A stretch of DNA of 64,000 nucleotides, from contig CP136063.1 of assembly GCA_032622095.1 (NCBI GenBank), positions 7,109,814 through 7,173,813 on the forward strand, given 5' to 3'. The position numbers and the translations under genes were made by a program. Positions 1-13,709 of this stretch are shown one piece after another; position 1 is the first letter of the stretch, and every line of letters begins with the position of its first letter. The stretch comes from Siphonodentalium dalli (taxonomy: Eukaryota; Mollusca; Scaphopoda; Gadilida; Siphonodentaliidae). The notes beneath the pieces are model-generated. The model saw only the letters and a program-made list of their open reading frames with translations. It was not told the origin of the DNA and did no database searches.

Positions 1-1700
1 ATCAAGATGGTAAAATTCGATGTTATATGAAAAACACACATACATTCGTAGATATAGGCACCAGTTATTGCGTTTTTAACCCACACGATTTGATTCCTCG
101 TATGATAGTTAAAGAACTTTGAATTTGGTGGAAATCGGCGCTAAACATATATTTATCAGCTGTGTTGTGGTCCTCCCCTCCCTATCTCCGACTGAAGTGG
201 CGCCACTTTTGACATATTGAAACCGCACAATTATACTCATTATGAATATAGCTATATAAAAGGTTGCTGGAAATGGGCGACTAAACACGTTTGTATAACA
301 TTTAGTGCCCAATCTCTCACCCAAACGGCAACAGTACGGTGTACGGAAACCACACTATTAGATTCCTCGTATCACGGAGAACATGTATCAATTTGGTGGA
401 CATCGGCGCTAAAACAATTTGCTTATAATTCGTTGTGTCCCTCTACCAGGTATCCTCCTCGATCTTTGCACCCCTGACTCGAACGACCCAACTTTTGATA
501 CCTCTAGACACACTATTAGATTCATGATATCATGGAGATGATTATGTATAAGTTTAGTGGCAATCGCCGACTTGACAATGTTTTATCAAATATAGTGGCA
601 CCATCTCGCCAGAACGGAACTAACTGGACGCCTTTAAATCACACGATTATATTCTTCGGTTTATGGAGAATAATTTGTATCAATTTGGTAGAAATTGGCG
701 CTAAAAATACCCTTATCAATTGGGGTACCCCACTCCCCCTCAACGCACCCCTGACTCGAATAATGCCATGTGTACAGCGACAGTGGCAGTACCGAAATGT
801 TGTCATTAAATCACATGATTAGATTCTTCGTTTCACGGAGAAGAATGTGTATCAGTTTGGTAGAAATTGGCCATAAACATATTTTGTTATCAATAGTGAT
901 GCCCCCCTCCTATGTCTTCCCCTCCATGCACCATGACTCGAACGGCGCCACTTTTTACATTTTTAAACCACACAATGTATACGCCTGATACCATGGATGC
1001 GATTACGTATACGTTTGGTGGAAATCTAATTTATCAAAATTAGTGATCCACAACATCTTTTATTCGCACGATTAGATTTTTCGTATCATGAAGAACAATG
1101 TGTATCAATTTGGTGGACATTAACGATAACAATATGTGTTTATCAATTGTGGTGGCTCTCTCCCATTCAGTGCACCACTGACTCGAATGGCGCCATGCTT
1201 GGCATTTTAAGCCACGCCATTAGACTCCTGCTGTCATGAAGATTATTAGGTATAAGTTAGGAGGTAATCGGTGACTAACCAAATTCTATAAAATGTAGTG
1301 TCCTCCTCTCGCACCCGAATGGAACCAGTTTGGCGCCTTAAATCACATAATTAGTCTCCTTGTTTCATGGAGAAGAATGTGCATCCATTTGGTGGAAATC
1401 TGCGCTAAAATATGTTTATCATTTGTGGTTCCTTGCATCCTCACTCGAACGGCGCCACTTTGACACATTTAAACATACCGTTATATTCATGTCACAGAGA
1501 TGATTATCTATAAGTTTGGTGGACATCAGTGACAATTTTGTTTTGCTGCCCTGTCCCGGTTCTGTCCAACAGCGTCAATTTAGAAAAATATAACCCATAC
1601 CATTATCTTCCCCGTAAAAAGGTACCCCTGTTAGATCCCTTTTGTACCATCGAGATGGTCCCCCATCAATTTCTACAGAATACCGATAGACATACAGACA
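1..1700. repeat. Degenerate satellite, units of about 140 bp
   Basis: About eleven diverged units can be followed by the recurring blocks 'attagattcctcgtatcatgg', 'tgtatcaatttggtgg' and 'ctgactcgaacggcgcca'. Alternate units resemble each other more closely ('gatgattatgtataagtttag' type versus 'gagaacaatgtgtatcaatt' type), suggesting a dimeric higher-order repeat of about 280-300 bp. It probably continues left of the window. No coding potential was seen. Confidence 0.7.
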
Positions 1701-1865
1701 TGTACAAATATAGAAATAAATATAGTTAACATGAGCTCGGTTAAACACATCATGTCACTGATTGTCTATGTTCAGTCGAGTTATATTCGGGCGAAGTTCT
1801 CGTTATCCCTGGTCAATGATACGGCGAAGGACTGAAACAGCGGTAAACATCAAACAACACAAAGC

Positions 1866-2310
1866 ATGGCAACGAATGGTATTCCCCATAGCAACGAATG
1901 GTATTCCCCATAGCAACAACGCCAGCGAATGGTATCCCCCATAGCAACAACGCCAGCGAATGGTATAACATCATAGCCCCGACGCTAACGAATGATATAA
2001 CACCATAGCCCCAACGCTAACGAATGGTATAACACCATAGCCCCAACGCCAGCGAATAGTATAACAGCATAGCCCCAAACGACAGCGAATGGTATAACAT
2101 CATAGCCCCAACTCCATCGAATGGTATAACACCATAGCCCCAACGCCATCGAATGGTATAACACCATATGCCCATTGCTAACGAATGGTTGAACAGCATA
2201 GCCACAACCATAACGAATGGTATAACACAATAGCTCTAATTCTAACGAATGGTATAAACCCATAGCCCCAACGCCAACGAAGAGTATCACACCATAGCCA
2301 CAACGCTTGC
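1866..2310. repeat. Minisatellite, 32-bp unit
   Basis: About thirteen copies of a unit containing 'cgaatggtataacaccatag' plus 'ccccaacgc'. The first copies are shorter and carry 'ttccccatag'. Open reading frames across it reflect the repeat only. Confidence 0.85.
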
Positions 2311-4011
2311 AAAACATCTTACCTATTATGAGTACCTAATCCCGAAAGTAATAAACCAACATGTATCAAGTGAGAACCATAAACTATTAACATCTATTAT
2401 GATAATTCGTCATTCAGTCCTGTGGTGGTACCTGTCACGTGAGGCATTAAAGGTACGAGTCATGAGTGGCACTACAGACACTATGATTCATTCATGGTAT
2501 TGTCGTACGCGTTTCGTGACTTAGCAGAACTGCTTGTGTTTAACGAGGTCTATATAAATGCTTATATTTAGCATTTCACCGAGCGACTCACTTCAATTTA
2601 CGATTATGAACCCTTGAATTGGAAAATAAATTGGTCTTGCACAATACAAATGTACCTAACACGTAGTGCAGTCCACCGATATGTCAAATGCAGGGTGCGT
2701 TCGTGAATGTACAGCATGTATAGAGTATGCGACATCCGCCGTCTTCTTTGCTGTTGTGGGGTCATTATAAACAACCGTCCCTCTCATAACCGAACAATCA
2801 ATGGGCGGTCGGTCTATTCATTGTACGCACCGTACAATGTAAAGCCATATATTAGTATATACTATACATTCGTAGTAGTGGAGATGCACTGAGGGACGTT
2901 TCACAAAATCTAGTTTACTTTTGTTGTGATCATTACGAACACATTTTGAACGAGCATCGATAAATGAACGATACCTGAGTATTTTCAATTTATCCCATGT
3001 GGTTTGTGTAATACTTATATATCCATTTATTCCATGTAGTTTGCATGCAACTGATGTCCATTTGTTCCAAGCAACATGCATGCTAGTTATAGTAGGTAAT
3101 GTATAACTTCAGAGAAGCTGCGTGTGCATATTATTTAGTATACGATGATTACCGCGTGTTGATTATTACGTGGATTCTATGAACAATTAAATGACATATA
3201 TTTGGACTATTGTTTGATCGTATAATTGCAAACTATTCATTTTTGTTCATGCTTTCAAAATGTGTCCTCATAAGGCTAATACGTGGCGTGTGGCCTCGGA
3301 AACAACAAATTAAGGACATAAATTAATAACATTTGCGAAACCTATCTGCTACAGTTAATCCAAATGTGACTTATCAATTGTAAATCGTGACCAGAGTGAG
3401 TCAAATTAATGCACAACCAGTCATAACGCTTAATAATAACGGGTGTATCCGTCGTATAGCCCTCAATGGTCGCCTCAATCCCACATTACTATTGTGCATT
3501 ATGCGCTTCTCATTCATTCAGATAGTATCTCTCCATAAGTGCACACTCATGTTGAGTCATGTTGAGCTGTCGCGTGAATTCAATGGAAAATATCATGCAA
3601 TATCACACGTATCTATTCAGTTACTGGGTTAGTTTAACAAAGTGCCCAAAGCCTCAAACATTTAGCTTTTGTATCTGTTTAACTGTCTTTCTTCATGTTG
3701 TATGCCCATTAGTGTGTTATATAGCTCGGGTGATAGAGAAGCATGTGTAACACATCGCCGTTGGCTACACTGGTGCGAACATTTTCCATATGCCTCAGTG
3801 TAAACGTTTTAGTTGTACACATATATACTGTGTACACTGATATGCCGATGTCAATGATTTTCTTTGAAGCAGAAAGATGGATATTTGCCACCACCCTGTA
3901 TGCAAACAAATCGTATCCGTCAGATACGGAATTCACTTTTAAATATTATGTGTTCGCATCTTGTGTCAGAACCGCACTGAAATACGAACATGTTCAAACC
4001 GCACCATAGAT
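2311..4011. other. Intergenic, nothing recognised
   Basis: AT-rich sequence with only short random reading frames. There is a small direct repeat near 2995-3080 ('atttattccatgtagtttgc' and variants). No exon-like structure or known element was seen. Confidence 0.5.
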
Positions 4012-4395
4012 TTAAGGTGATATGAAACACTCCGGCAGGGTGATCAAATATAAATGGAGAGTAATCTTGTTCAAAATAGTAATTTTTACAAATATTATAT
4101 CCAAATTAAAAACAAACATCGTCATTCTTGTACATTAATTAAACGAAGTGACTTGATAGCGAAGTCGTTTTCGCTAATTTAACGCTGAGATATGCGTCCC
4201 GAATAGAGCAGTAAATATTTACAATTGAGCGTAGTTCAGACGATATTGTATATAGAACAGTACGGTCGATTTGCTTCAGATTTTCGGCGATTTTAGTAGA
4301 CTGCTATATTCCCCCAGTTGGCATAGCGTACTAACTGATCAGTTTCACACACCAGAAAAAGTACATAATATGTCTTTAAACTTCACTAAAATAGT
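4012..4395 (+). repeat. Dispersed repeat D, copy 1
   Basis: A block beginning 'ggtgatatgaaacactcc' and containing 'gatttgcttcagattttcgg' and 'ctgatcagttt'. It recurs as a part at 16601-16733 and in inverted orientation at 44485-44855. It has no recognisable ends or coding sequence. This copy has an uninterrupted 'gtctttaaacttc', the empty counterpart of the TTAA-MITE insertion site at 16734. Confidence 0.7.
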
Positions 4396-4706
4396 TATAA
4401 TCCTCGTGCCAATGGCTATTTTACCTGCGGAAATTCGGGGGAGGTGTGATTATTTTGTTATGATAAAAACACACATGACTACATGTATTGAAAATCAGGC
4501 TCCAGTGTCTATTTTATTATCTCCTATAAGAATAATAAAAATAATCTCGCATCCGCTAGATGTCGCTCCGCTGTTCATCTTATCCCGTCAGATCCCACAG
4601 TTCCATAGTGTTGCGCCAACTGCCCATCAGCGACAGACGCAATTGACGTCGAATATGTTAAGACTCAATGCAACCTTACATGCATATGCACTATTTGAAA
4701 CATATG

Positions 4707-4741
<35 letters not shown>
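4707..4741. repeat. (AT)n microsatellite
   Basis: A run of alternating A and T of about 35 bp. Confidence 0.95.
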
Positions 4742-4743
<2 letters not shown>

Positions 4744-7439
4744 TAGTTACAAGCGATCAAGCGAGGCACATACAAGAAACCCTGACACATTATCGGCATT
4801 AACATCAACATAACTATATTGCCATTCAGTGGATTTAAAGATACGGGCGGCGTTGGCGGTGGGTATTTTGTTAAAATATTCAGCTCCGTCAAAAACCGAC
4901 ATAAACAGAAATAATAGTAAATTCTAGACAGACTTTGTTCCTATACAGTATGTTATTGTCAAGTGTTTGTCCTTTGTTATGTAAACAAAAGCCAAAAAAC
5001 GTTACACAACCTGGCTTTTGTTTAGATCCGGATATGGTAAACATAAAGAGCGTTATTTGTTACTGTTTTCCTGATAAATAAAGATATAATAAAGAGCGCT
5101 TATATCAGTTTTGTGTGTTTAACCACTATAATTGTGCTATGTTATGTACACAGAATACAAACTTCTGTAACACGAGCAGGTCATTGTTTACGTACACCAT
5201 CGTACGTATTGACGACAATATACTATTTACGCGCTGACTATGTTTGGCATATGAACAAAACTATGTATATTTTAATATTCCTTCTGTTGATGGCTATTTG
5301 AACAAATGCGAATATTTCTGCAAAGAACGCCGCCGTGCCTTTAAACGTTGCGATATATTCGGTTCAATGAGCCCTTCTTGAAACATGGATATAACTAAAT
5401 ATGTCGTGTTTAGAAAGACCTGCCTTCAAACAGTGTTTTCAAAAATAGTATAATTTCTGTCCCAGTACGTGGAAGTTAGAAACATGTTATATTTAAATGC
5501 AGTTTTCTTATAGTGATATGTGACTTAAACTAAGTATGCATTCATTTATGAGCAGAACGTTCATACACTTATGGATGCCGGTTAGTCTGATACGACATGC
5601 ATCATTTATATTAATTTTATCTGCACCAACTGTCTACGACAACATATTAGTAATTGCACACCGTATAATCAATCGGAAGATGTTTCGGGCCAACGCGGAT
5701 ATTTTTGACAGACAACGAAGGTGCGACGTGTTTTTTTGTCATTTTCATGCTCTAGACAGCACAGGAAGAGAATGGAAACGTATATTTCCATTATTCCCCG
5801 ATTGCCCAGTGTGTGGATCATTTCCACACACGTGTAAAGTACTAGGGGGTGTAGGAGGTGCACACTATATATATTTTGGGCTGTACAAAACAGGTACCCC
5901 CGACAGAAAAATCCGTCCAGTTGACGAAACATACAGTTATTTCAATTAAATTGGCACCAGCCGGTCAATGTAGCGGAATGTCTTGGCAATTACCATTGCG
6001 AATTTCAGTTCATAATTTCCCGAAATGACCGATTGTAGGTATCAAATGGCATGTGTGAAGGAATAAGACTGTTCTCTGTATAAATTTTATTCATCTCTAA
6101 CATCATGTGGTAAGCAGCAAGTGTAGGTAACAATACAAAATGGTGAATCATCATGGATGCCACGAAAGGAAGGCGTCGCTTATTAATTAGAGAGCCTATG
6201 TTGGCATCTGCCAGATATGTCTGAAGAGCCAGAACTAATTAAAGAGTAGATTCATGTTTGGTTTATATATACGCTAATGACTTATAGCGGTCATTGGTAT
6301 CTTCCTTTGTCTGTCCTGATCGATGGGTGAACTGAAGTTGTCACATAAGACTTTCTCTGTGTGTAAATGTTCGCATGGTTCATAGGTCGTGGCCTCTTCG
6401 AGCATGACCTTGGTAATTTGGTTGGGGTCACTATCGTTCGATTATATTCCTGTCTCCCCCCATAGGTTAAGATAGATATATTTATTATGTACCATCACGT
6501 CATTTGAATAAGATAAGGGATAGGGGTGCATTACTCTACAAATGGTGCAGTGAACATTGACAACGCGGATGTATCGGGAGTGACAACACGGGTGCGACGT
6601 GCAGAGGAATTAGGGTTGAGTTCCTGGACATATATTTTTCAACTGGAAAACTGCAATAACGTCAACAGCCAACAGTCATAACGTCATTTAGCAACGAATA
6701 TGTTAAACAACGAAGAAGCAAACTAATAATCAAAAGTAGACTAGCCGTGTATTATATTGGATCTGTTGTGGTGCAAATTTCTCACACAAATCTCCGTCAT
6801 TTAGTAAAGGTACATTCTTTATAGAGTTATTACCCTTCGTATTTAATATGAAGCTAACATGCACGATTATCTATATATGTCGTGATTTAGTGGACAATCC
6901 CAAGCTCGCGTGCCACGCGTGGTCGGATTGTCCATTTATTAACGACCATTTTAGGTACCGACTGTCCATTTATAAGTGGACAATCTTATGCGCATTAGGT
7001 GCATTATATCGGTATCATTTATTAATACGAATTGTATATGCTCTTTTCCGTTCATATGCTGGCAACGTTGTGTTTTCGATCAGAAAATGCCTACTCAAAA
7101 TATTGTGCAAACTTGCCAGTGTATGAACATACCCTTACCAAGCATTTCTCAAAAGGTAAATTTCATGGTTGAAAGTTCAATAATGTTGTTACATGTGGGT
7201 GCGCGTATGTCACAATCGTACAATAGGGGATACATTCTATTTGACTTCTGGGCTAGACCCATGTGGCCATGTACGGAGATCTTATTTAAGTAGGACACAA
7301 TGCAACAACAAAAAATAGTAGTTGAATTAAAACCTCAAATTAAGTAGCATAATGATGCCTATCTTAACTGAACAGTTTTTCGGTATTAATGCTGCTTGAT
7401 GCAAGCCAAAAAGGGGACCTGCTTCAATAGGCCTGTCCC
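4742..7439. other. Intergenic, nothing recognised
   Basis: No element ends, tandem arrays or convincing exons. A 137-codon plus-strand reading frame at 5536-5949 has a CPVCG motif but no recognisable family, and its composition looks like the surroundings; I treat it as chance. Confidence 0.45.
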
Positions 7440-7953
7440 ATAGACACATAATCCGTAATATGTGACCCGCCATATCAAATCCAGTCGTAAGTCGGGATTA
7501 ATTGTACCCTGTGCCAATGCATTCTCTTATATATATGAGAGTCGACCATATGTCGCCTCGCATATATAAGAGAATGCATTGGCCTAACAATTTCTTATCA
7601 TTTTTAAAAAATAAATGTTTCTAACAATTTTTAGGACATAAAATAAAAAAACATCCATTACCCTGCAGGGAGCCCCACACATATATAGAAGCATATAGCA
7701 GAGTGTCGTCTGCTCATGTTTGTCTGGGGCTCTGCATGGGTGAAATTATAAAATTGTTAAAGAATACAAGAAAAAATTATTAAAATTGTAAAAAAATTGT
7801 TAGGCCAATGCATTTTCTTATATATGCGAGGCGATCTATGGTCGACTCTCATATATATAAGAGAATGCATTGGCACAGGGTAAAATTAATCCCGACTTAC
7901 GACTGGATTTGATATGGCGGGTCACATATGAGTAGGGTGTGTCTATCGATATA
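7440..7953. mobile_element. Fold-back element with 70-bp palindromes at both ends
   Basis: Two inverted arms (about 7440-7583 and 7804-7953) share 'gtgacccgccatatcaaatc', 'gtcgtaagtcgggattaat' and the palindrome 'ccaatgcattctcttatata'. The interior includes 'tgtctggggctctgcatggg'. It has no coding capacity. The same palindrome occurs inside the piggyBac-like MITEs elsewhere in the window, but the outer TTAA inverted repeats are absent here. Confidence 0.75.
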
Positions 7954-8905
7954 GTCTCATTCTTAGCAGTTCACAGCAACGAGCAATTATGTGTGTTTGA
8001 ATCGAGCCATGGTGGTCTGATGTCGATTTGAATACGTCAAATGTCGTCTAATAACCGGTCGCTGTTGTTGCAATTTAAAACGATAGAAAACTTCAGTCTA
8101 CTTCTATTAACCTACTACGAGTTACTGGAGTGCACATCAGGCATTTGGTTCGTCCAGTCTAGCGTAAACCATGCCCCACTAAATATGTACTCGATTGCCC
8201 TCTATACACAGCGGCAGTATGGCAGTGACCAACACTGTGGAAAACAAATCATAGTCATATGGCGCACTGTGCTATCTTTTTTTTTTAGTAAAGGACGCTA
8301 CACAATATATCTACAAGAAAAGAAGATGCATGCATCAGATCCCCCATGAATTATTTTACAAGATTTAATCACGTATATTTAGAAAGTATTATAAATTTAA
8401 TATATATATTTATAACACAATTAGCCCCTAATGTGGCCTCATGATTTAGCAAGACACACGTGTATTATCGGCACGCGCAGTGACGTAAGAACCTATACCA
8501 ATTATATTGATGGCAACGCCGGAATTTTAGTATTATGTTAAAAGTCCAGTGCATTTGTGGTTTCCACTCAAACTAATTGCAACAAACCAAGAAAGGCGAA
8601 ATTGATAATTTGTGAATTTTGTGAAATAATTTGTCCAATTTTGGTAAAATACTCAATTTATGGCCTTTCAACAATGTTTATACAAAAATAATATTTCACA
8701 AGGCCTTCCATTTGTATATTCATTTTCATAAAGTGCGTAGACAAACATGAATACAGAACATAAAACATTTCCCAGATACGTTCAGTATTTTTCGAGTTAT
8801 TTGCCTCCAAATTTGGGAGTTTATCTAATTTCAGAGCCGCAATTTATCAAAATTAGCAGAAATCCATTTTGTATGGTGTTGTATTTTGAAAACTAAAGAC
8901 CTGTT
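7954..8905. other. Intergenic, nothing recognised
   Basis: AT-rich sequence with no identifiable genes or repeats. A 102-codon frame at 8041-8349 has no family features. Confidence 0.45.
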
Positions 8906-9145
8906 TACCCTGTGCCAATGCATTCTCTTATATATACGAGTCGACCATAGGTCGCCTCGCATATATAAGAGAATGCATTGGCCTAACAATTTTTTACAAT
9001 TTTAATAATTTTTTCTTGTATTCTTTAACAATTTTATAATTTCACCCATACAGAGCCCCAGACAAACATGAGCAGACGACACTCTTCTATATGCTTCTAT
9101 ATATGGGTGGGGCTTCCTGCAGGGTAATGGATGTTTTATTAATGT
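8906..9145. mobile_element. Half copy of the fold-back element
   Basis: It begins with a complete palindrome ('ccctgtgccaatgcattctc') and continues with the reverse complement of the interior of the 7440-7953 element ('agccccagacaaacatgagc'), ending near 'ggatgttttatt'. The second palindrome is missing, so the copy is truncated. The interior lies inverted relative to its end, as expected when both ends are interchangeable palindromes. Confidence 0.7.
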
Positions 9146-10196
9146 CTTCTCCAGATTTTGCACAAACAAAAATGCTTTCTTTATGCATCTATATGATTGA
9201 GAAGACAAAAATAAAAAAAAAACATTCTTAAACAAATTGTGTCTTCCAGTGCATGGACAGCCAATTTGCCTGTGACCGAGAACCGGCGTGATGAAATAGC
9301 ATATTTGAGGTCATAGAACTCAATAAATATAAATAATCTACACATACTGGAATAAAACAGCTCTTGTCTGCAATGACTAGAATATGGTGACAAGATTATA
9401 ACCATTTGTGATTACACAATAACCCATTATCAACTTTCAAATTTGGAGTCAGTCTCTTGAACAAAATATTGTGAAATCCAGTAACTGTTGATTGGCTTAA
9501 TCAATGTAATCCTATTTTTCCAACATAAGTGTTTTAGGAGGAACGTTCAAATGATTATACACATTAAACACTTTTGTGTTCGAATATAGTCGATGGTAGT
9601 TCCGCTACATATATGTGTGGAGTTCTTAGTGGTACATGTACGGTGGCGCTATGGAGGTCCAATCTGCCATGTAATGTCAATGTTTTATGCAGATACAATA
9701 TTTAAATTCTGGAAAGTAGGGGTTAATATCGCCACACTTCTGCGCGGCCGCGGCCTCAAATAGTGCATGTACGGGTTTTCATAATATCTATACTGTTCTG
9801 GTCTTTAAAACCCGCCTAAAAACCATGCGGCAGGTCTGGCTGATTTGGATCATAGCAGTTACTGGCGATTTTTAGTCACGACACACTGTCAATATATTTG
9901 GGCTGATATTATGCGATTCGGGGCTGGATTAATACGATTCCATATGATAACAAAGAAAAGTAATAGTCATTTCGGGCTAACGTTTACTCCATGATGCCCG
10001 TGCGAATTATTTTGACACAGGGTAAACGCAGTTTCGCTTATTATATATCCCCTCTGGGGGGAATAAACGACCATATTAGATTGTGACCGCGTGTTGACAG
10101 CGGAACTTCCGTACTTATGCCGACGTACGATGTTGACAGCAGTATAATGACTGACAGCTGGTGAGAAGGAACAACATCGCGTTACAGAAATCAAGT
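9146..10196. other. Intergenic, nothing recognised
   Basis: No reading frame, tandem array or repeat end that I can support. Confidence 0.45.
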
Positions 10197-10647
10197 CCAA
10201 GGCTGAGTTTAGTGCGCCTGTCATTTGTAGAATGAGGTCCACAAAGGGTGAATTAAGTGACGCTATCCCACACATCGCGGTAGTATCACCAAATTCGCAT
10301 TATTGGGACCTCATTCTGCATGGCCTCATCTAATATGGGAGACATAGACTCAGATTGAAGTTCCCAAATAGTGTTGTATGCACCCATTGCGAACCTCGAT
10401 TATGCAACGTGTCATCTGCCAGTTTGGGGATACAGTGGAACTGAACTAAAACAATAGAATATGAGTTTATATATGAAATTGATAATAAAGAAACTTCCCC
10501 AAGAATATGAGGCCTACGCATAATGAGGTCCACAGAGGGTGAATTTAGTGACGCTAGCTTCGTAGCTCGCTATGCGGGATAGCGTGAATTAATTCACCCG
10601 TTGTGGATCTCATTATCCAAATGACATACACACTAAACTCAGACTTG
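10197..10647 (+). mobile_element. MITE family M, full-length copy
   Basis: A 451-bp element with terminal inverted repeats of about 45 bp ('ctgagtttagtg' ... 'cactaaactcag') that run into hairpins containing 'aatgaggtcc' and 'gggtgaatttagtgacgc'. The interior is non-coding. A second, reverse-oriented copy lies at 17405-17840 and a solo end hairpin at 11505-11665. The superfamily is unknown. Confidence 0.75.
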
Positions 10648-11288
10648 GTATGCTGTGAGGTGGGGGTACAAGTTACAGCCAGTGTTTTGCTGCATCGAAA
10701 GCAGTTTCGCATTCGGTGTCATGCATACCGCAGCTTTGTATGTCGAGACGAACGTGTCCAATACGACTGAGTTTAGTATTTAAAAATTGAAACAATAACA
10801 AGTCAAACCCCATTCCCACTATTTCTGATAATTATTAAACATGGTGTCTCCCAAACTCCAGGCAGAGTTATCTCACATCTCTCCGTTGAGATACCACTGC
10901 CATTTGGTAAGGATTTATTACGTGTTCTCAGTTCTTATGTTTCAGTATTAAAATTGTTCTTATCAATACAGAAAGAATTACCATTATTGCAAATATTTGG
11001 TGGTCAAAATAAGCTAATAGGTGACTAAATATAGTCCCGACGATATATAAAAATAGATGTTTCGGTCAGCAAAGTACCATTCTTGTGGGAGTGCTATATT
11101 GGAGTGATAACGTAGAGTGCGCTGCATGGAGTTTGGGTGTCTCCTCCGAAAGTCATCCACTGACTGGGTGCCAGACTGCCAGTTAATTGTATCTAACTGC
11201 GTAGAAGTCGGGAATTTAAAACATGAAATGCTGTTCGATTACTTATGTAATAGTAATGCAGTGCAACGTATGTTGTTTTTGTCACGAG

Positions 11289-11290
<2 letters not shown>
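10648..11290. other. Intergenic, nothing recognised
   Basis: No features supported. Confidence 0.45.

Positions 11291-11329
<39 letters not shown>
11291..11329. repeat. (TA)n microsatellite
   Basis: About 39 bp of alternating T and A. Confidence 0.95.
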
Positions 11330-11331
<2 letters not shown>

Positions 11332-11504
11332 TTTCGATCAATGTTGAATACAGATGTCCCCCAATTTATAAGAAACATTATTAAATTGGCCGAATGTGCG
11401 TCGTCGATATATATACCCCGGGGTTTAATTATTTAGGACAGTAGAACCACTACACTATGAAGCAATACATGGACACATTTGAAAGCTAATAACAATCAGT
11501 ACAC

Positions 11505-11665
11505 TATTTGAATAGTGTGCCTGACATTTGCAGAATGAGGTCCCCAGAGGGTGGATTTTGTGACAGTACCCCCCCCCCCCGTGCGTGATAGCGTCACTGA
11601 ATTCACCCTCTTGTGACCTCGATCACCCTCTTGTGACCTCGGTCACCCTCTTGTGACCTCGATCT
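11505..11665 (+). mobile_element. MITE family M, solo end hairpin
   Basis: Only one end hairpin of the 10197-10647 family remains. The loop carries a run of twelve C. The right arm tail 'tcaccctcttgtgacctcg' is repeated three times in tandem. Confidence 0.65.
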
Positions 11666-11714
11666 GCAATATATTTCTCGATATTTGCACTGCAACTTCT
11701 ACTTGTTCTCTTGA

Positions 11715-12080
11715 ATTGGTGATGGTTGCCTGAGGGTTAATTGGTGATGGTTGCCTGAGGGTTAATTGGAGATGGTTGACTGAGGGTTAATTGGTGATGG
11801 TTGCCTGAGGGTTAATTTGTGATGGTTGCCTGAGGGTTAATTGGAGATGGTTGACTGAGGGTTAATTGGAGATGGTTGCCTGAGGGTTAATTTGTGATGG
11901 TTGCCTGAGGGTTAATTGGTGATGGTTGACTGAGGGTTAATTGGTGATGGATGCATGAGGGTTAATTTGTTATGGTTGCCTGAGGGTTAATTGGTGGTGG
12001 TTGCCTGAGGGTTAATTGGTGATGGTTGCCTGAGGGTTAATTGGTGACGGTTGCCTGAGGGTTAATTGGTGATGGTTGCC
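11715..12080. repeat. Minisatellite, 25-bp unit
   Basis: About fourteen to fifteen copies of a unit containing 'gatggttgcctgagggttaa'; variants replace 'gcctg' with 'gactg' and 'ggtg' with 'ggag'. Confidence 0.9.
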
Positions 12081-12102
12081 GGAGAGCAAATTCGCGGGAC
12101 TC

Positions 12103-12648
12103 TATACCTTACTCGTATTTAAATTCGCGCAGCACTATGCGCGAATTCAAAACTGACAAAAATATTATCATAATATTTCTGTGATATTTTCGTATATGTT
12201 GGAGCTGATGACAGTTTCGGTTCTTAGTCATTGGAGATATGTAGTATATGTGTATAGTAAATACCATCGCAGCGGATTTACATTGTGTAGACAAACTAGT
12301 AACTACATACATCATAATTGTGTGGCGACCTGGAATATTACTATTTCTTATACAAGCATTTCAACAATGTTTATGTCACCATGATATGTCGCTTGAATTG
12401 TGAGCAATGGTCTTGATAGAGGTTAGCCGAATGTAAATAGATGCATACATGTATTGGCATAATATATGTCTACTCAACCGTTCATAATGTATGTACACTC
12501 AGAAACAGGACCATATTGTATCTCATGTGGACTGTGGTTTAGATTAATTTTGCATGGGAGTTGTACTATTTTTCGCTCAGTTTTAAATTCGCGCACCGAT
12601 CGGTGCGCGAAAAATATACTGCGCGAATTTAAATACGAGTAAGGTATA
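12103..12648. mobile_element. TA-flanked MITE (Tc1/mariner-like ends)
   Basis: Terminal inverted repeats of about 30 bp begin TACCTTACTCGTATTTAAAT and continue into subterminal CG-rich palindromes ('ttcgcgca...tgcgcgaa'). The element is flanked by TA on both sides, as expected for Tc1/mariner target duplication. It is 546 bp with no transposase. The superfamily assignment rests on the TA duplication only. Confidence 0.6.
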
Positions 12649-12704
12649 CGATAATAAAATGCATGCACGATGACGATAATAAAATACATGTACAATGACG
12701 ATCT

Positions 12705-13160
12705 ACTCAAATGTGATGCCGTTTGTACATAACAGTTATTTGCCTTTACACTAAAATGTGATGTCGTTTGTACATAACAGGTCTTTGCCTTTACACTCAA
12801 ATGTGATGCAGTTTGCACATAACTGGAATGCGACATTGCCTCATCAGTCGCTAACGCGAATTAGCAGGTCTTTGCCTTTGCACTCAAATGTGATGCCGTT
12901 TGTACATAACCGGTCTTTGCCTTTACACTAAAATCTGATGCCGTTTGTACATAACCGGACTTTGCCTTTACACTAAAATGTGATGACGTTTGTACATAAC
13001 ATGTCTTTGCCTTTACACTCAAATGTGAAGCCGTCTGTACATAACCGGTCTTTGCCTTTACACTAACATGTGATGCCGTGTGTACATACCGGACTTTGCA
13101 TTTACACTAAAATGTGATGCCGTTTGTATACATAACTGGACTTTGATTTTGCACCATCAG
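12705..13160. repeat. Minisatellite, about 45-bp unit
   Basis: About nine copies of a unit with 'ctttgcctttacactaaaat' and 'gatgccgtttgtacataacc'. Copies differ by scattered substitutions. Confidence 0.85.
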
Positions 13161-13709
13161 TCACTAACCTCTCAATGACAGATCCGTATAAATCCAGGAA
13201 ACGAGTTTATGTTATATATAGTGTTATCCTATGTTGTATGTACTATACACACACGTCACAACATACCGCTGATGAGGTTTGGTAAATTCGAAACTGTAAC
13301 GCACACTTACAAGCAATACGGCCTCTGTATGGATCTGCAGACTAGTTTAAGGCAGTAACGTTGACGTCATACACGTACTTTGAAAACGACAACGATTTAC
13401 TACCATTGTTTCGCAGAGAAAGACATTGACCCACCACATATAGCCGTTATTCACATTCACCCACCGCATCGCCATTATGCACAATCACACAATAATTGGT
13501 GCCGCTCAGGTGTGTGGTTTATTTAGTACCGGTAATTAGTGCATTGTGCATTTAAAAGCCGTTTTATCGATCAGACCGTTACACAGCGTATATTCATGAT
13601 TTAAAGGTCTTCGGAACATTCAAGGTCGGTCCTGCATTCGTTTGAAATCAGCCCGATAATGGGTCGCGGGACGATCGTACTGTAACGATTTGGGGACTGA
13701 TGATTTGGT
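13161..13709. other. Intergenic, nothing recognised
   Basis: No features supported. Confidence 0.45.

Noticed and set aside
4271-4813. 180-codon plus-strand frame ending in an isoleucine/tyrosine run
   Set aside because: It overlaps dispersed repeat D and an (AT)n tract; other copies of D do not keep the frame.
5536-5949. 137-codon plus-strand frame with CPVCG
   Set aside because: No family resemblance, no splice or promoter context; a length plausible by chance in this much sequence.
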